Below are positions 1 through 7,013 of a stretch of DNA of 9,559 nt, in pieces. Under the pieces are notes generated by a model. That model did no database searches, was not told the origin of the DNA, and saw nothing but the letters and a program-made list of their open reading frames with translations. This DNA is from CAYOBW01 sp964402115 (lineage in GTDB: Bacteria; Verrucomicrobiota; Kiritimatiellia; UBA8416; CAYOBW01): contig CAYOBW010000287.1 of assembly GCA_964402115.1 (NCBI GenBank), forward strand, positions 1 to 9,559, given 5' to 3'. Position 1 is the stretch's first letter; each line of letters starts with the position of its first letter. Both the position numbers and the translations under genes were made by a program.

Positions 1-189
1 GGCGACGCGGCCGTCACCATCGGCACGGTCACCGAGACCGCTCCCGGCGTGTTCAGCGTGCCGGTTACGCCGACCAGCGGCTGGAGCCTCCGGCTTCAGG
101 TCAAGGCCGGCGCCGTGCTCAAGGATGCCGCGGGCAACGTCCTGGATACCGCCATGGCCATTCTCGATGACACGACCATTGCGGTCGAT
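1..189 (+). repeat. Ig-like repeat, copy 1 (3' part only)
   Basis: Residues 1-63 match the second halves of the two complete Ig-like repeats downstream. All three share the strings TVTET or TITET, PGVF, a V.V.P segment, L.L(Q/K)(V/I)K or KVNQ, AVLKD, GN.L and DDTT or DNDT. The copy is cut by the window edge, so the upstream half (expected to contain TYTVTFSEDMD) should lie before base 1. It directly precedes an N-cap, as the third copy does at 4857/4858. Confidence 0.85.
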
Positions 190-3100
190 CGCAGTGCTTC
201 CTGGAATGTGGACGCCGATGGCGGCTGGGCGACTGCCGACAACTGGAACCCCGCCGCCGCCCCCGGCTCCGCCACTACCGACAACCCCGACGTCGCGACG
301 TTCAGCAGAACCCTCGGGGCGGCTCGCGCTGTCACGGTGGACGCCACCCGCCACATCGGCGGCATCGCTTTCGGAAACACCTCCGCTAACGCCTATACGC
401 TCCAGACCGGCGCCCTGTACCTGAACAGCGGTGGCCTGATCCAGTCGCTCCCGGGCATGGGCAATCATACCGACACCATCAAATCGCCCATCGTCCTTTC
501 CGGCGCCGGCGGCGGGACGTTCACCATCAGCGCGGACGCGTCGTCGGCCGCCAGCCTGCTGAGCATCGGCGATGGCATCGGGAACGCCATCGTGGGTTCC
601 GCCACCGGCGGCAACACCACAACCCTCACGCTCAACGGCTCGAACACCGGCGCGAACAAACTCGGGGCCAGCAGTTCCACCACGATCGCGGATGGCGCGG
701 AGGGCGGCAAGCTGGCCGTTGTCAAGGACGGCCCGGGCACGTGGTGGATCATCGGCAACAACACGTTCACCGGCGGGCTGACAATCAAGGCCGGCACGTT
801 GGTTCACTCCGCGGCTAACGCCGCCGTGGGCGCCGGGACGGTCACGTTGGGCGACAGTGCCGGTGGCGCGCAGGCCGCGGCGCTGGTCTCCGGCTCCACC
901 GCGGGAGATGTTTCCCGACCCATTGCACTGGCGGCCAACACGACGGGGATCCTCACCCTCGGCGGGGGCGCCGGCATTGCCGCGACAACCTACAGTGGCG
1001 GCGTGACCGGCAACAACCACCTGACCCTAGATAGTCGCGGGACGACGCTGACGCTTGCCACGGCCGCCATTGACCCTGCGGGGACGCTGACGGTCAAGGG
1101 GGCCGGCGCCACGACCATCGGTTCCACGATCGGCGCGAACGTGACGGGCCTCACCAAGAACGACGCGGGCACGCTGACGCTTGCCGTCGCGAACGCCTAC
1201 AGCGGCGCCACGACCATCGGCGCGGGTGTGCTCAGAATCCTGGATCTCGCGGCCCTCGGCAGCAGCGCGGTGACCGCCAGCGGCGGCCAACTCTACATCG
1301 ATGAACTGACCGGCACGCTCGCGAACAACCTGACGCTGAGCGGCGCCACGGCCGCCGGGCCTCACGGCGCTGGCGCGCTCGTGTTCCACAACGACGCCCA
1401 AAGCGCCACGCTGTCCGGCACGGTGACGCTGGCGGGAGCCACGCAGATTCGCCACTACAGCGGCGGCGGCACAACGACGTTTAACAACCCCATCGGCGGC
1501 ACCGGCGCCCTGACCTTCGACGCCGGCGGCGCGGCCACCGCCCACAACCAGACGTGGGTGCTGAAAGGCGGCAGCAGCACCTATGCGGGCGATACCACCA
1601 TCACCAGCCCCGGCGGCGCGAACGCCATCGTGCGACTCCAAGGTGGCGCACTGCCCGGAGCCGGGGTCCTTACATTGAAGGACGGCAACGCCTCGAGCCT
1701 GCACAATGACGCGGTCCTCGACCTCAACGGCAATAACCAGCTGCTGGCCGGCCTGACGGACGTGGCGGCGAGCGGCGGCGGCGGTCGCTATGTCATGAAC
1801 AGCAGCGCCACGCTCGCGACCCTGACCATCGACAACAGCACCCCTTGCAGCTATGCCGGCGTCATCGGCTTGAACAACTCCAGCGGCACCGGCCAGGTTC
1901 CCGGTAGCGGCAACATCGCGCTGGTGAAACAGGGCGTCGGCCCGCTGACGCTGAGCGGCAATGCCAGCACGTTCACGGGCAACCTGACGATCGGTCAGGG
2001 CACGGTCCTGGCCACTGGCGGTGGGCTGCTCGGCAATCCGACGGCGAGCGCACTCGGCAATCCGCAGACGGCGGGCCGGCAGATTATCGTGGGCAGCCTG
2101 ACCACGCTGAACTTCGGGGCCAGCGACGTGCTGGGCAACGCCAGCTCCACGCCGCAGGTGACGCTGGTCGTCAACGGCGGCGCCGTGAGGAACAACGGCG
2201 CTTTCTTCACCACGCTCGGCCCGGTGACGCTTAACGGCGGCACGCTCACCTCCTACGGCGGCGTGAGCGCGAGCTACCCGTCGTTTGCGCTCGGGGGGAC
2301 GGTCACCGTCGGCGGCGGCGCGGCCTCGACGATCAACGTCAGCGGCAGTCCCACGTACCCGCAAATGACCCTCGGCAGCGCCGGCGGCAGCGGCACCGCG
2401 ACGACCTTCAATGTGGCCGACGCGACGAGCGACAGCGCCGGCGACCTGATTGTCTCCGCCGTGCTGCAAAACGGCGGAGGCAACAACGGCCTCACCAAGA
2501 CCGGCCTCGGCACGCTGCTGCTCTCCGGCGCGAACACCTACAGCGGCGCAACCGCTATCAACGGCGGCACGTTGCTCGCCACCAAAGCGGCGGCGCTGCC
2601 CGGCTACAATTTGGCCAGCAAGGTTTCCGTCGTCAGCGGAGCCACGCTGGCCGTCCAGGCAGACTCGGGCGGATGGACTGCAGGGGAAATCGACAGCTTG
2701 CTCGGGGCGACCACGGCGGCTTTCGCCAGTGGCTCGACATTCGGCATCGAAGTCACCGGCGCCAACACCTTCACCTACGCCAACGACATCGGCGCCACCC
2801 AAGCGGCCAAATCCTTCGTCAAAACCGGCGCCGGCACACTGACCCTCTCCGGCGCGAACGCCTATTCCGGCGCGACAACCGTCAATCTCGGCACGCTGGC
2901 TCTTGGCGCGAACGACGTCCTGCCCACCACGGCCGTTTCCATCGGCGGCGCCACCCTCAACGCGAGCACCTACACCGACACGGTCGGAACCTTGGACGTC
3001 ACCGCGGGCGCCACCATCAACCTGGGCGCCGGGGCCGCGTTGGCCTTTGCCGACAGCAGCGCGATTGACTGGACGGGGGGCACGCTGAACATCGCCGGAA

Positions 3101-6100
3101 CCTTCGTCTCCGGCGCGTCCCTCCGCTTCGGCACCGATAGCAGCGGTCTGACACCTGCCCAGCTCGCTCTCATCTCCGCGGACGCCGGGTATAGCTCATT
3201 CGCCCTGGATGGCAGCGGATACCTCACAGCCATGGACACCGTCCCACCGACCGTCAGCACCCTGAGCCCCGCGGACAACGCGACCGGCGTGCCCATGAAT
3301 TTCGATCTCGTCATCACCTTCAACGAGAGCGTTCAGAAAGGAACCGGCAACGTCACGCTCAAGCGGATCAGCGACGGCAGCGTGGTGGAGACCATCCCCG
3401 TGACCTCCGGCGCCGTCACGGTCAACGGCGCGCAGGTGACCATCGATCCCGCCAGCAACCTTCGCACCCCCACCAGCTATTACGTGGAGATCGACGCCGG
3501 CGCGATTGAAGACCTCTCCGGCAACGCTTTCGCCGGGATCGCCGGTAATACGACGTGGAACTTCACCACCAGCCTCATCGCCTTCGTCCGTATCACCGGT
3601 GACGCGGATTGCGGCATCAGTGCGTCCAAGACCTACACCCACAAGCTGGATTTCGGACTGGGCGCCCCAGGCGCCCTGATCAATGCGGTTCAGTTCAGTG
3701 CCTACAACGTAGGGGCCAACGGCAGCTTGAACTTCAGCCGGGCGATCTCCTCCGGGACCGCCAACGACCACGCCGGCAACGCGGGCCACAACGTCTCCGG
3801 CAACCTGGCCGATCTGCTGACGGACATGTATTACAACGGCAGTTGCGCTGCCGGCGGAACGACCACGTGGACGGTGAGCGGGCTCACGCCGGGAGTCGCC
3901 TACGACACCCGCATCTACGTCCGGCAGTGGGCCGCAGCGGGCACCCGGAACGCGAACCTGGTCTTCGACCCCGACGGCCCCGGCCCCGTCTCGGATTCGA
4001 CGGGCGTCATCAATGAAGACGATGCCACCACGGTGGGCCTGCCCGCGGCAAACACGGCCTATTTCATCAGCTACCACTTCACCGCGGTGGCCGGGCGGGA
4101 TCTCGTGATCACGGCCACGCAACCCCTTGCAACCTGGTCCTGGCACCTCTACGGGCTCACGACCGAGGTGGTCCCCGACACCACCCCGCCGACGCTGGCC
4201 AGCAGCGCCATCGTGGATGACCAGAGTGGCGGCCCGGTCGAGGCGAACACCTTGGTGACCTACACGGTGACCTTCAGCGAGGACATGGACGCGGGCACGG
4301 TTGCCGCCGAGGACTTCGAAAACGCGGGCAGCTCGGCCATCGACATCGGCACAATCACCGAGACCACTCCCGGCGTGTTCACCGTTCAGGTCACGCCGGC
4401 CAGCGTCGGAACCCTCCGGCTGCAGATCAAAGCCGACGCCGTGTTGAAGGATGTCTCGGGCAACAACCTGGTCACCATTCCGCTCATTGCCGATAACGAC
4501 ACCCTGACGGTCAACCCCGACACCACCCCGCCGACGCTGGTCGGCATCGCCGATGACAAGGGTGGCGGGCCGATCCTGGCGAACAGCCTGGTGACCTACA
4601 CGGTGACCTTCAGCGAGGACATGGACGCGAGCACGATCGACGCCGACGACCTCGGCAACGCGGGCAGCGCGGCCGTCAACTTCGTGGCGGTCACCGAGAC
4701 CACGCCCGGGGTGTTCAGCGTTCAGGTTGCGCCCACAACCGCCGGGAGCCTCCAGCTCAAGGTCAATCAGAACGCCGTGTTGAAGGATACCGCGGGCAAC
4801 GATCTGGTCACCGCCTCGGCCCTTGCCGATGATACGACCCTTACGGTTGTCGCCCCCATCGTTTACTGGGACCTCAACGGCGCCACGGCCGGCGCGGGCG
4901 GGACCACCCCGGCGGGCACTTGGGACGCGGCGAACCCGTCTTGGAACGTCGCAGCCGACGGCACCGGCGCCACCGCCGCCTGGATGGGTGCGGGCCAAAC
5001 GGCCGTCTTCGCCGCCGGCACGGACGCCAGCGGCATCTACAGCGTCGCCGTGGACGCCACGAAAGACATCGGCGGTCTGCGTTTCGAGGAAGGAACGGTT
5101 ACGCTTTCGGGCGGCGCCGCGCTGCGCCTCGTCACAGACTCCACCGCGAATGTGGGTGCGGGGCTGGCCGTGACGGTCGCGACCGCCATCGCCCAGGACG
5201 CCTCGTCGCGATCCTTGACCAAGACCGGCGACGGCGCCTTGACCCTCTCCGGCTTGAACACCTACACCGGCGACACTACGGTCAACGGCGGCATCCTCGA
5301 AATCGGCGGGGCCGGCAGCCTTAACGGCGGCGCCTATGCCGGCGCCATCGCCATTGCCGGCGGCGCCACCTTCTCGTACAACAGCAGCGTCGCTCAGGCC
5401 CTCAGCGGCGTCATCAGCGACGCCGGTGGTCTGACCAAGAGCGCCGCCGCCGAGCTCACCCTCTCCGGCACCATGGCCAACACCTATACCGGGGACACCA
5501 CCATCTCCGCGGGCACGTTGACGCTGGCCAAAACCGCCGGCATCGTCGCCGTGGGCGGCAATATTGTCGTGAGCGCTGGCGGCACGCTCAAAACGACTGT
5601 GGCGGCGGCCAACCAGATTGCAGACGCGGCTTCGATCACCATCGCTGCGGATGGGATGTTTTACTCTGGGATCGTCGACACCGTCGGCGCTGTGACCGCG
5701 ACGGGGGGAGGCAGCGGCAATGGCAGGTTCAACCCGGGCTCCGGCTCGGCCCTTTCGCTGAGTTCGCTGACGCTGATCAACACCATCAGCAGCGCCTCTT
5801 ACTCATTGGCAGCCAACAGCGCGAACTCCACCATGACGATCGGACCGGGCGGGCTCACCATGAACAACGCGATCTACCAAATAGCGCAGAATGCGGGCAC
5901 CTATACGGCGAAGGTGGTCCTCAATGGCAATTTCGCCAGCACGGGCGCCAGCCAGCTGACGAAGGGAACGGGAACCCAGATCGCCCAACTGGATCTGGGC
6001 GCCAGCGCCCGGACCTTTGACATCACCGGCACCATGAGCATCGCGCCGGTTATCATTGGCGCTGGCGGCGGCATTGCCAAGATCGGCAGCGGCGTCTTGA

Positions 6101-6912
6101 CCCTCACCGGCGTCAGCACCTACACCGGCCCGACCACCGTCAACGCCGGCACGCTGAAGTACGGCGCGAACAACGCGATCGCCACCGGCGCCGTGACCGT
6201 CAGCGGCGGCACGGCGGTGCTCGATGTGACCGGCTACTCCGACAGCGTCGGCACGGTGACGCTGGCCGGCGGGGGCACGCTGGCCGGCGGCACGCTCACC
6301 AGCACGGGGACGTTCGAAATGCAGAACGGTTCGGCGTCCACGGTCCTGGCCGGACCGGGAATTGCCCTCAACAAGACCACCGCCGGAACCGTGACGCTTT
6401 CCGCCGAGAACACCTACTCCGGCAACACGACGGTCAACGCCGGCACCCTGCGCGTCAGCAACGGGGCGGGGTCGGCCACGGGCGGGGGCGCGGTGACGGT
6501 GAAGCCCACCGCAACGCTGGAGGGAGCGGGGCGCATCCTCGGCCCTGCCACCGTAGAGACGGGCGGCAGGTTGGCGCCAGGCGGCGCCGGAGTTGGAATG
6601 CTGACGGTCGGGACCTTGACCTTGGATACCGACAGCGTCCTCGATTGGGACATCGACCCCTCGGGGGCTGACGATGCCATCGCCGTGGTCACCGCGCTGA
6701 CGTTGCCCGCACACCTGACGCTGAACATCAACCCGCTGCGGGTTGGCGAGGTGAGTGGCACCGTGCTGTTCAATGTGCTGGCCTCCTACACGGGGCCTGA
6801 GTTCATACCTCTCACCGTGACGGGGGCCACGGGCAACCTGGCGGCCGTGAAGAAGGGAACGCAGATCGTATTGGAGCGGGTCACCATGGGATCGACCTTC
6901 TCCGTGAAGTGA
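1..6912 (+). CDS. Giant PATR (autotransporter-associated beta-strand repeat) protein with Ig-like linkers, 5'-truncated by window
   Basis: The frame is open from base 1 to the TGA at 6910-6912 (2303 codons; residue 1 is bases 1-3). The true start lies upstream: the in-frame GTG at 49 sits inside an Ig-like repeat whose upstream half is also in frame. Order: partial Ig-like repeat (residues 1-63), N-cap (66-83), beta-helix unit 1 with PATR copies, SbsA-like Ig domain (1079-1190), unassigned domain (1191-1392), two Ig-like repeats (1393-1619), second N-cap (from 1621), beta-helix unit 2, and C-terminal helix end (about 2165-2303). The composition is rich in Gly, Ala, Thr, Ser and Asn, and I see only three cysteines (616, 1204, 1282). 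PATR proteins are known as exported beta-helical passengers; the role here (adhesin, matrix or surface protein) is inference. The C-terminus ends in TMGSTFSVK, with no PEP-CTERM motif, barrel or hydrophobic segment. No frameshift is seen. Confidence 0.95.
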   Translation, partial: GDAAVTIGTVTETAPGVFSVPVTPTSGWSLRLQVKAGAVLKDAAGNVLDTAMAILDDTTIAVDRSASWNVDADGGWATADNWNPAAAPGSATTDNPDVATFSRTLGAARAVTVDATRHIGGIAFGNTSANAYTLQTGALYLNSGGLIQSLPGMGNHTDTIKSPIVLSGAGGGTFTISADASSAASLLSIGDGIGNAIVGSATGGNTTTLTLNGSNTGANKLGASSSTTIADGAEGGKLAVVKDGPGTWWIIGNNTFTGGLTIKAGTLVHSAANAAVGAGTVTLGDSAGGAQAAALVSGSTAGDVSRPIALAANTTGILTLGGGAGIAATTYSGGVTGNNHLTLDSRGTTLTLATAAIDPAGTLTVKGAGATTIGSTIGANVTGLTKNDAGTLTLAVANAYSGATTIGAGVLRILDLAALGSSAVTASGGQLYIDELTGTLANNLTLSGATAAGPHGAGALVFHNDAQSATLSGTVTLAGATQIRHYSGGGTTTFNNPIGGTGALTFDAGGAATAHNQTWVLKGGSSTYAGDTTITSPGGANAIVRLQGGALPGAGVLTLKDGNASSLHNDAVLDLNGNNQLLAGLTDVAASGGGGRYVMNSSATLATLTIDNSTPCSYAGVIGLNNSSGTGQVPGSGNIALVKQGVGPLTLSGNASTFTGNLTIGQGTVLATGGGLLGNPTASALGNPQTAGRQIIVGSLTTLNFGASDVLGNASSTPQVTLVVNGGAVRNNGAFFTTLGPVTLNGGTLTSYGGVSASYPSFALGGTVTVGGGAASTINVSGSPTYPQMTLGSAGGSGTATTFNVADATSDSAGDLIVSAVLQNGGGNNGLTKTGLGTLLLSGANTYSGATAINGGTLLATKAAALPGYNLASKVSVVSGATLAVQADSGGWTAGEIDSLLGATTAAFASGSTFGIEVTGANTFTYANDIGATQAAKSFVKTGAGTLTLSGANAYSGATTVNLGTLALGANDVLPTTAVSIGGATLNASTYTDTVGTLDVTAGATINLGAGAALAFADSSAIDWTGGTLNIAGTFVSGASLRFGTDSSGLTPAQLALISADAGYSSFALDGSGYLTAMDTVPPTVSTLSPADNATGVPMNFDLVITFNESVQKGTGNVTLKRISDGSVVETIPVTSGAVTVNGAQVTIDPASNLRTPTSYYVEIDAGAIEDLSGNAFAGIAGNTTWNFTTSLIAFVRITGDADCGISASKTYTHKLDFGLGAPGALINAVQFSAYNVGANGSLNFSRAISSGTANDHAGNAGHNVSGNLADLLTDMYYNGSCAAGGTTTWTVSGLTPGVAYDTRIYVRQWAAAGTRNANLVFDPDGPGPVSDSTGVINEDDATTVGLPAANTAYFISYHFTAVAGRDLVITATQPLATWSWHLYGLTTEVVPDTTPPTLASSAIVDDQSGGPVEANTLVTYTVTFSEDMDAGTVAAEDFENAGSSAIDIGTITETTPGVFTVQVTPASVGTLRLQIKADAVLKDVSGNNLVTIPLIADNDTLTVNPDTTPPTLVGIADDKGGGPILANSLVTYTVTFSEDMDASTIDADDLGNAGSAAVNFVAVTETTPGVFSVQVAPTTAGSLQLKVNQNAVLKDTAGNDLVTASALADDTTLTVVAPIVYWDLNGATAGAGGTTPAGTWDAANPSWNVAADGTGATAAWMGAGQTAVFAAGTDASGIYSVAVDATKDIGGLRFEEGTVTLSGGAALRLVTDSTANVGAGLAVTVATAIAQDASSRSLTKTGDGALTLSGLNTYTGDTTVNGGILEIGGAGSLNGGAYAGAIAIAGGATFSYNSSVAQALSGVISDAGGLTKSAAAELTLSGTMANTYTGDTTISAGTLTLAKTAGIVAVGGNIVVSAGGTLKTTVAAANQIADAASITIAADGMFYSGIVDTVGAVTATGGGSGNGRFNPGSGSALSLSSLTLINTISSASYSLAANSANSTMTIGPGGLTMNNAIYQIAQNAGTYTAKVVLNGNFASTGASQLTKGTGTQIAQLDLGASARTFDITGTMSIAPVIIGAGGGIAKIGSGVLTLTGVSTYTGPTTVNAGTLKYGANNAIATGAVTVSGGTAVLDVTGYSDSVGTVTLAGGGTLAGGTLTSTGTFEMQNGSASTVLAGPGIALNKTTAGTVTLSAENTYSGNTTVNAGTLRVSNGAGSATGGGAVTVKPTATLEGAGRILGPATVETGGRLAPGGAGVGMLTVGTLTLDTDSVLDWDIDPSGADDAIAVVTALTLPAHLTLNINPLRVGEVSGTVLFNVLASYTGPEFIPLTVTGATGNLAAVKKGTQIVLERVTMGSTFSVK
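196..249 (+). other. N-terminal cap motif of beta-helix unit 1
   Basis: Residues 66-83 read ASWNVDADGGWATADNWN. This Trp-rich, Asp/Gly-rich opening followed by a W..A..W motif is the usual beginning of a PATR beta-helix. It is followed at residues about 111-122 by VTVDATRHIGGI, which recurs as VAVDATKDIGGL in unit 2 at nucleotides 5044-5079. The repeated pair marks the start of each helix unit. Calling it a cap is inference from its position and from known beta-helix proteins. Confidence 0.65.
721..2898 (+). repeat. Five PATR copies of beta-helix unit 1
   Basis: The PATR consensus is L(T/V)K.G.GTLTLSG.N.Y(S/T)G.TT(V/I)..GTL. Copies are at 721-801 (divergent, VVKDGPGTWWIIGNNTFTGG), 1147-1233 (LTKNDAGTLTLAVANAYSG), 1921-2010 (LVKQGVGPLTLSGN), 2488-2574 (LTKTGLGTLLLSGANTYSG) and 2812-2898 (FVKTGAGTLTLSGANAYSG). 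The first is the weakest. Spacing between copies is uneven (roughly 240 to 770 bases) because other beta-strand modules lie between them. In the family these repeats form rungs of a beta-helix and were first noted in autotransporter passengers. Confidence 0.9.
1372..2010 (+). repeat. Inter-PATR spacer module shared with the downstream gene (copy in gene 1)
   Basis: Residues 458-670 align in order with residues 230-451 of the protein starting at 7082. Shared landmarks are GAL(V/F)F, an LTL or VTL.G.T strand, W.LK..STY(A/S)G.T, LDLNG..Q.LAGLTD, NSS.TLATLTI(D/N)N, and finally a PATR copy. The two copies have similar lengths (213 and 222 residues). The order of landmarks supports homology of the whole module rather than of the PATR alone. 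It contains Cys616, one of only three cysteines in the visible protein. Confidence 0.75.
2812..3225 (+). repeat. PATR plus helix-end module, near-duplicate of 9131-9547
   Basis: Residues 938-1075 form a 138-codon module: PATR, then VSIGGATL, YTDTVGTLDV, GAALAFADSSAIDWTGGTL, GTFVSGASLRFG and FALDGSGYL. A hand alignment with the module at the right edge of the window gives about 99 identical residues over about 138 positions, with two or three single-residue gaps. The DNA is also clearly alike, including an identical run around the codons for LAFADS. In PATR proteins this type of module usually closes the helix. Here it is followed by a DTVPPT linker into an Ig-like domain. Confidence 0.85.
3235..3570 (+). 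other. SbsA-type bacterial Ig-like domain
   Basis: Residues 1079-1190 begin DTVPPTVSTLSPADNATGVP, followed by LVITFNESVQKGTGNVTL, VTVNGAQVTIDPASNL, SYYVEIDAGAIEDLSGNAF and a closing TTWNFTT strand. This order (PP..S..SP.DN.TGV, then ITF.E.V, then Y.V.I..GAI.D..GN.F, then W.F.T) is the signature of the SbsA Ig-like family (Pfam Big_5, PF13205). Such domains are extracellular spacers. It opens the linker between the two helix units. Confidence 0.88.
3571..4176 (+). other. Unassigned ~200-residue globular domain inside the Ig linker
   Basis: Residues 1191-1392 look unlike both the PATR and Ig-like segments: more aromatic and charged residues, and less Gly/Thr repetition. Landmarks are SASKTYTHKLDFG, NAVQFSAYNVGANG, NLADLLTDMYYNGSC, TTTWTVSGLTPGVAYDTRIY, RQWAAAGTRNANLVFDPDG, AYFISYHFTA and ATWSWHLYGL. 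The pattern of alternating strands with a SGLTPG.AY turn suggests a beta-sandwich, possibly carbohydrate-binding or fibronectin-like, but I cannot assign a family. It holds two of the protein's three cysteines (1204 and 1282). Similar stretches occur in secreted proteins of PVC bacteria to my recollection, which I could not check. Confidence 0.6.
4177..4518 (+). repeat. Ig-like repeat, copy 2 (114 codons)
   Basis: Residues 1393-1506 start with DTTPPTL and contain TYTVTFSEDMD, TITETTPGVFTVQVTP, LRLQIKADAVLKDVSGNN and DNDTLTV. The next copy follows with no gap. DNA identity is high in blocks: the opening 22 bases at 4177-4198 equal 4519-4540, and a 41-base block at 4253-4293 equals 4589-4629. 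This is a bacterial extracellular Ig-like fold by pattern. The acidic SEDMD loop could bind calcium, but that is inference. Confidence 0.88.
4519..4857 (+). repeat. Ig-like repeat, copy 3 (113 codons)
   Basis: Residues 1507-1619 start with DTTPPTLVGIADDKGGGP and repeat TYTVTFSEDMD, AVTETTPGVFSVQVAP, LQLKVNQNAVLKDTAGND and ADDTTLTV. It is closer to the partial first copy at the window start in its ending (GVFSV and DDTT in both) than to copy 2. The helix N-cap follows immediately at residue 1621, the same arrangement as copy 1 and unit 1. Confidence 0.88.
4861..4923 (+). other. Internal N-terminal cap motif of beta-helix unit 2
   Basis: Residues 1621-1641 begin VYWDLNGATAGAGGT and end AGTW. 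This is the same motif that opens the mature second protein (YYWDSDGTTAGFGST, then AGTW, residues 30-46 of the product starting at 7082). In PATR proteins a YWD.(D/N)G...G motif normally sits just after the signal peptide. Finding it in the middle of a long protein indicates that a complete helix unit has been appended. Confidence 0.75.
5209..6450 (+). repeat. Four PATR copies of beta-helix unit 2
   Basis: Copies are at 5209-5298 (LTKTGDGALTLSGLNTYTG), 5428-5520 (LTKSAAAELTLSGTMANTY), 6070-6156 (IAKIGSGVLTLTGVSTYTG) and 6361-6450 (LNKTTAGTVTLSAENTYSG). The long gap between the second and third holds a different spacer (residues about 1895-2020), rich in Ser, Asn and Ile, with TMTIGPGGLTMNNAI and ARTFDITGTMSIAP. 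A strand pattern of that kind often precedes a PATR in this family. Confidence 0.9.
6493..6909 (+). other. C-terminal end of beta-helix unit 2
   Basis: Residues 2165-2303 show the usual closing pattern of PATR passengers: TLEGAGRI, VETGGRLAPGGAGVGMLTVG, LTLDTDSVLDWDID, DAIAVVTALTLPAHLTLNI, then GTVLFNVLASYTG and IPLTVTGATGNLAAVKKG. In many relatives this is followed by a PEP-CTERM sorting signal or an autotransporter beta-barrel. Here only ERVTMGSTFSVK follows before the TGA, so no anchoring or translocation domain is visible. Confidence 0.75.
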
Positions 6913-6978
6913 CAAAGAGCTGCAAAAGGCTGCCGCAGGCACGCACGAATCGACCGCGCAGGCAATTGGGGCCTTAAC

Positions 6979-6992
6979 CGCCGGGAACGGCG
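6979..6992 (+). other. Small stem-loop with GGAA tetraloop
   Basis: Bases 6979-6983 (CGCCG) pair with 6988-6992 (CGGCG) around GGAA, a GNRA-type loop. It lies 67 bases past the stop codon of the first gene and is the first of three hairpins in the spacer. It lacks a following T-tract, so it is not a convincing intrinsic terminator. Confidence 0.5.
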
Positions 6993-7013
6993 CAGAGAAG
7001 CAAAGTATTTCCG

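Noticed and set aside
49..51. GTG as the start codon of gene 1
   Set aside because: The frame is open from base 1, and the preceding codons belong to the same Ig-like repeat as the later copies. The true start is upstream of the window.
1027..2802. 591-codon open frame on the minus strand opposite gene 1
   Set aside because: It lies wholly antisense to a well-supported PATR frame. Its translation is Arg/Gly/Ala/Val-rich and low in complexity, as expected for an antisense frame of GC-rich repetitive coding DNA, and no domain is recognisable.
721..2898. CRISPR-like or satellite array from the regularly recurring GC-rich blocks
   Set aside because: The repeats are protein-coding PATR units with uneven spacing and in-frame variation, without the constant repeat and unique-spacer pattern of a CRISPR.
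3196..4998. 600-codon open frame on the minus strand opposite the Ig-like region
   Set aside because: Antisense to the Ig-like domains. It repeats segments such as VHVLAEGHRVGHQ only because the sense strand is a tandem repeat. No recognisable fold or ribosome binding site supports it.
6493..6912. Autotransporter beta-barrel or PEP-CTERM tail on gene 1
   Set aside because: There are no alternating amphipathic strands ending in an aromatic residue, no VPEP motif and no hydrophobic helix with a basic tail before the stop.
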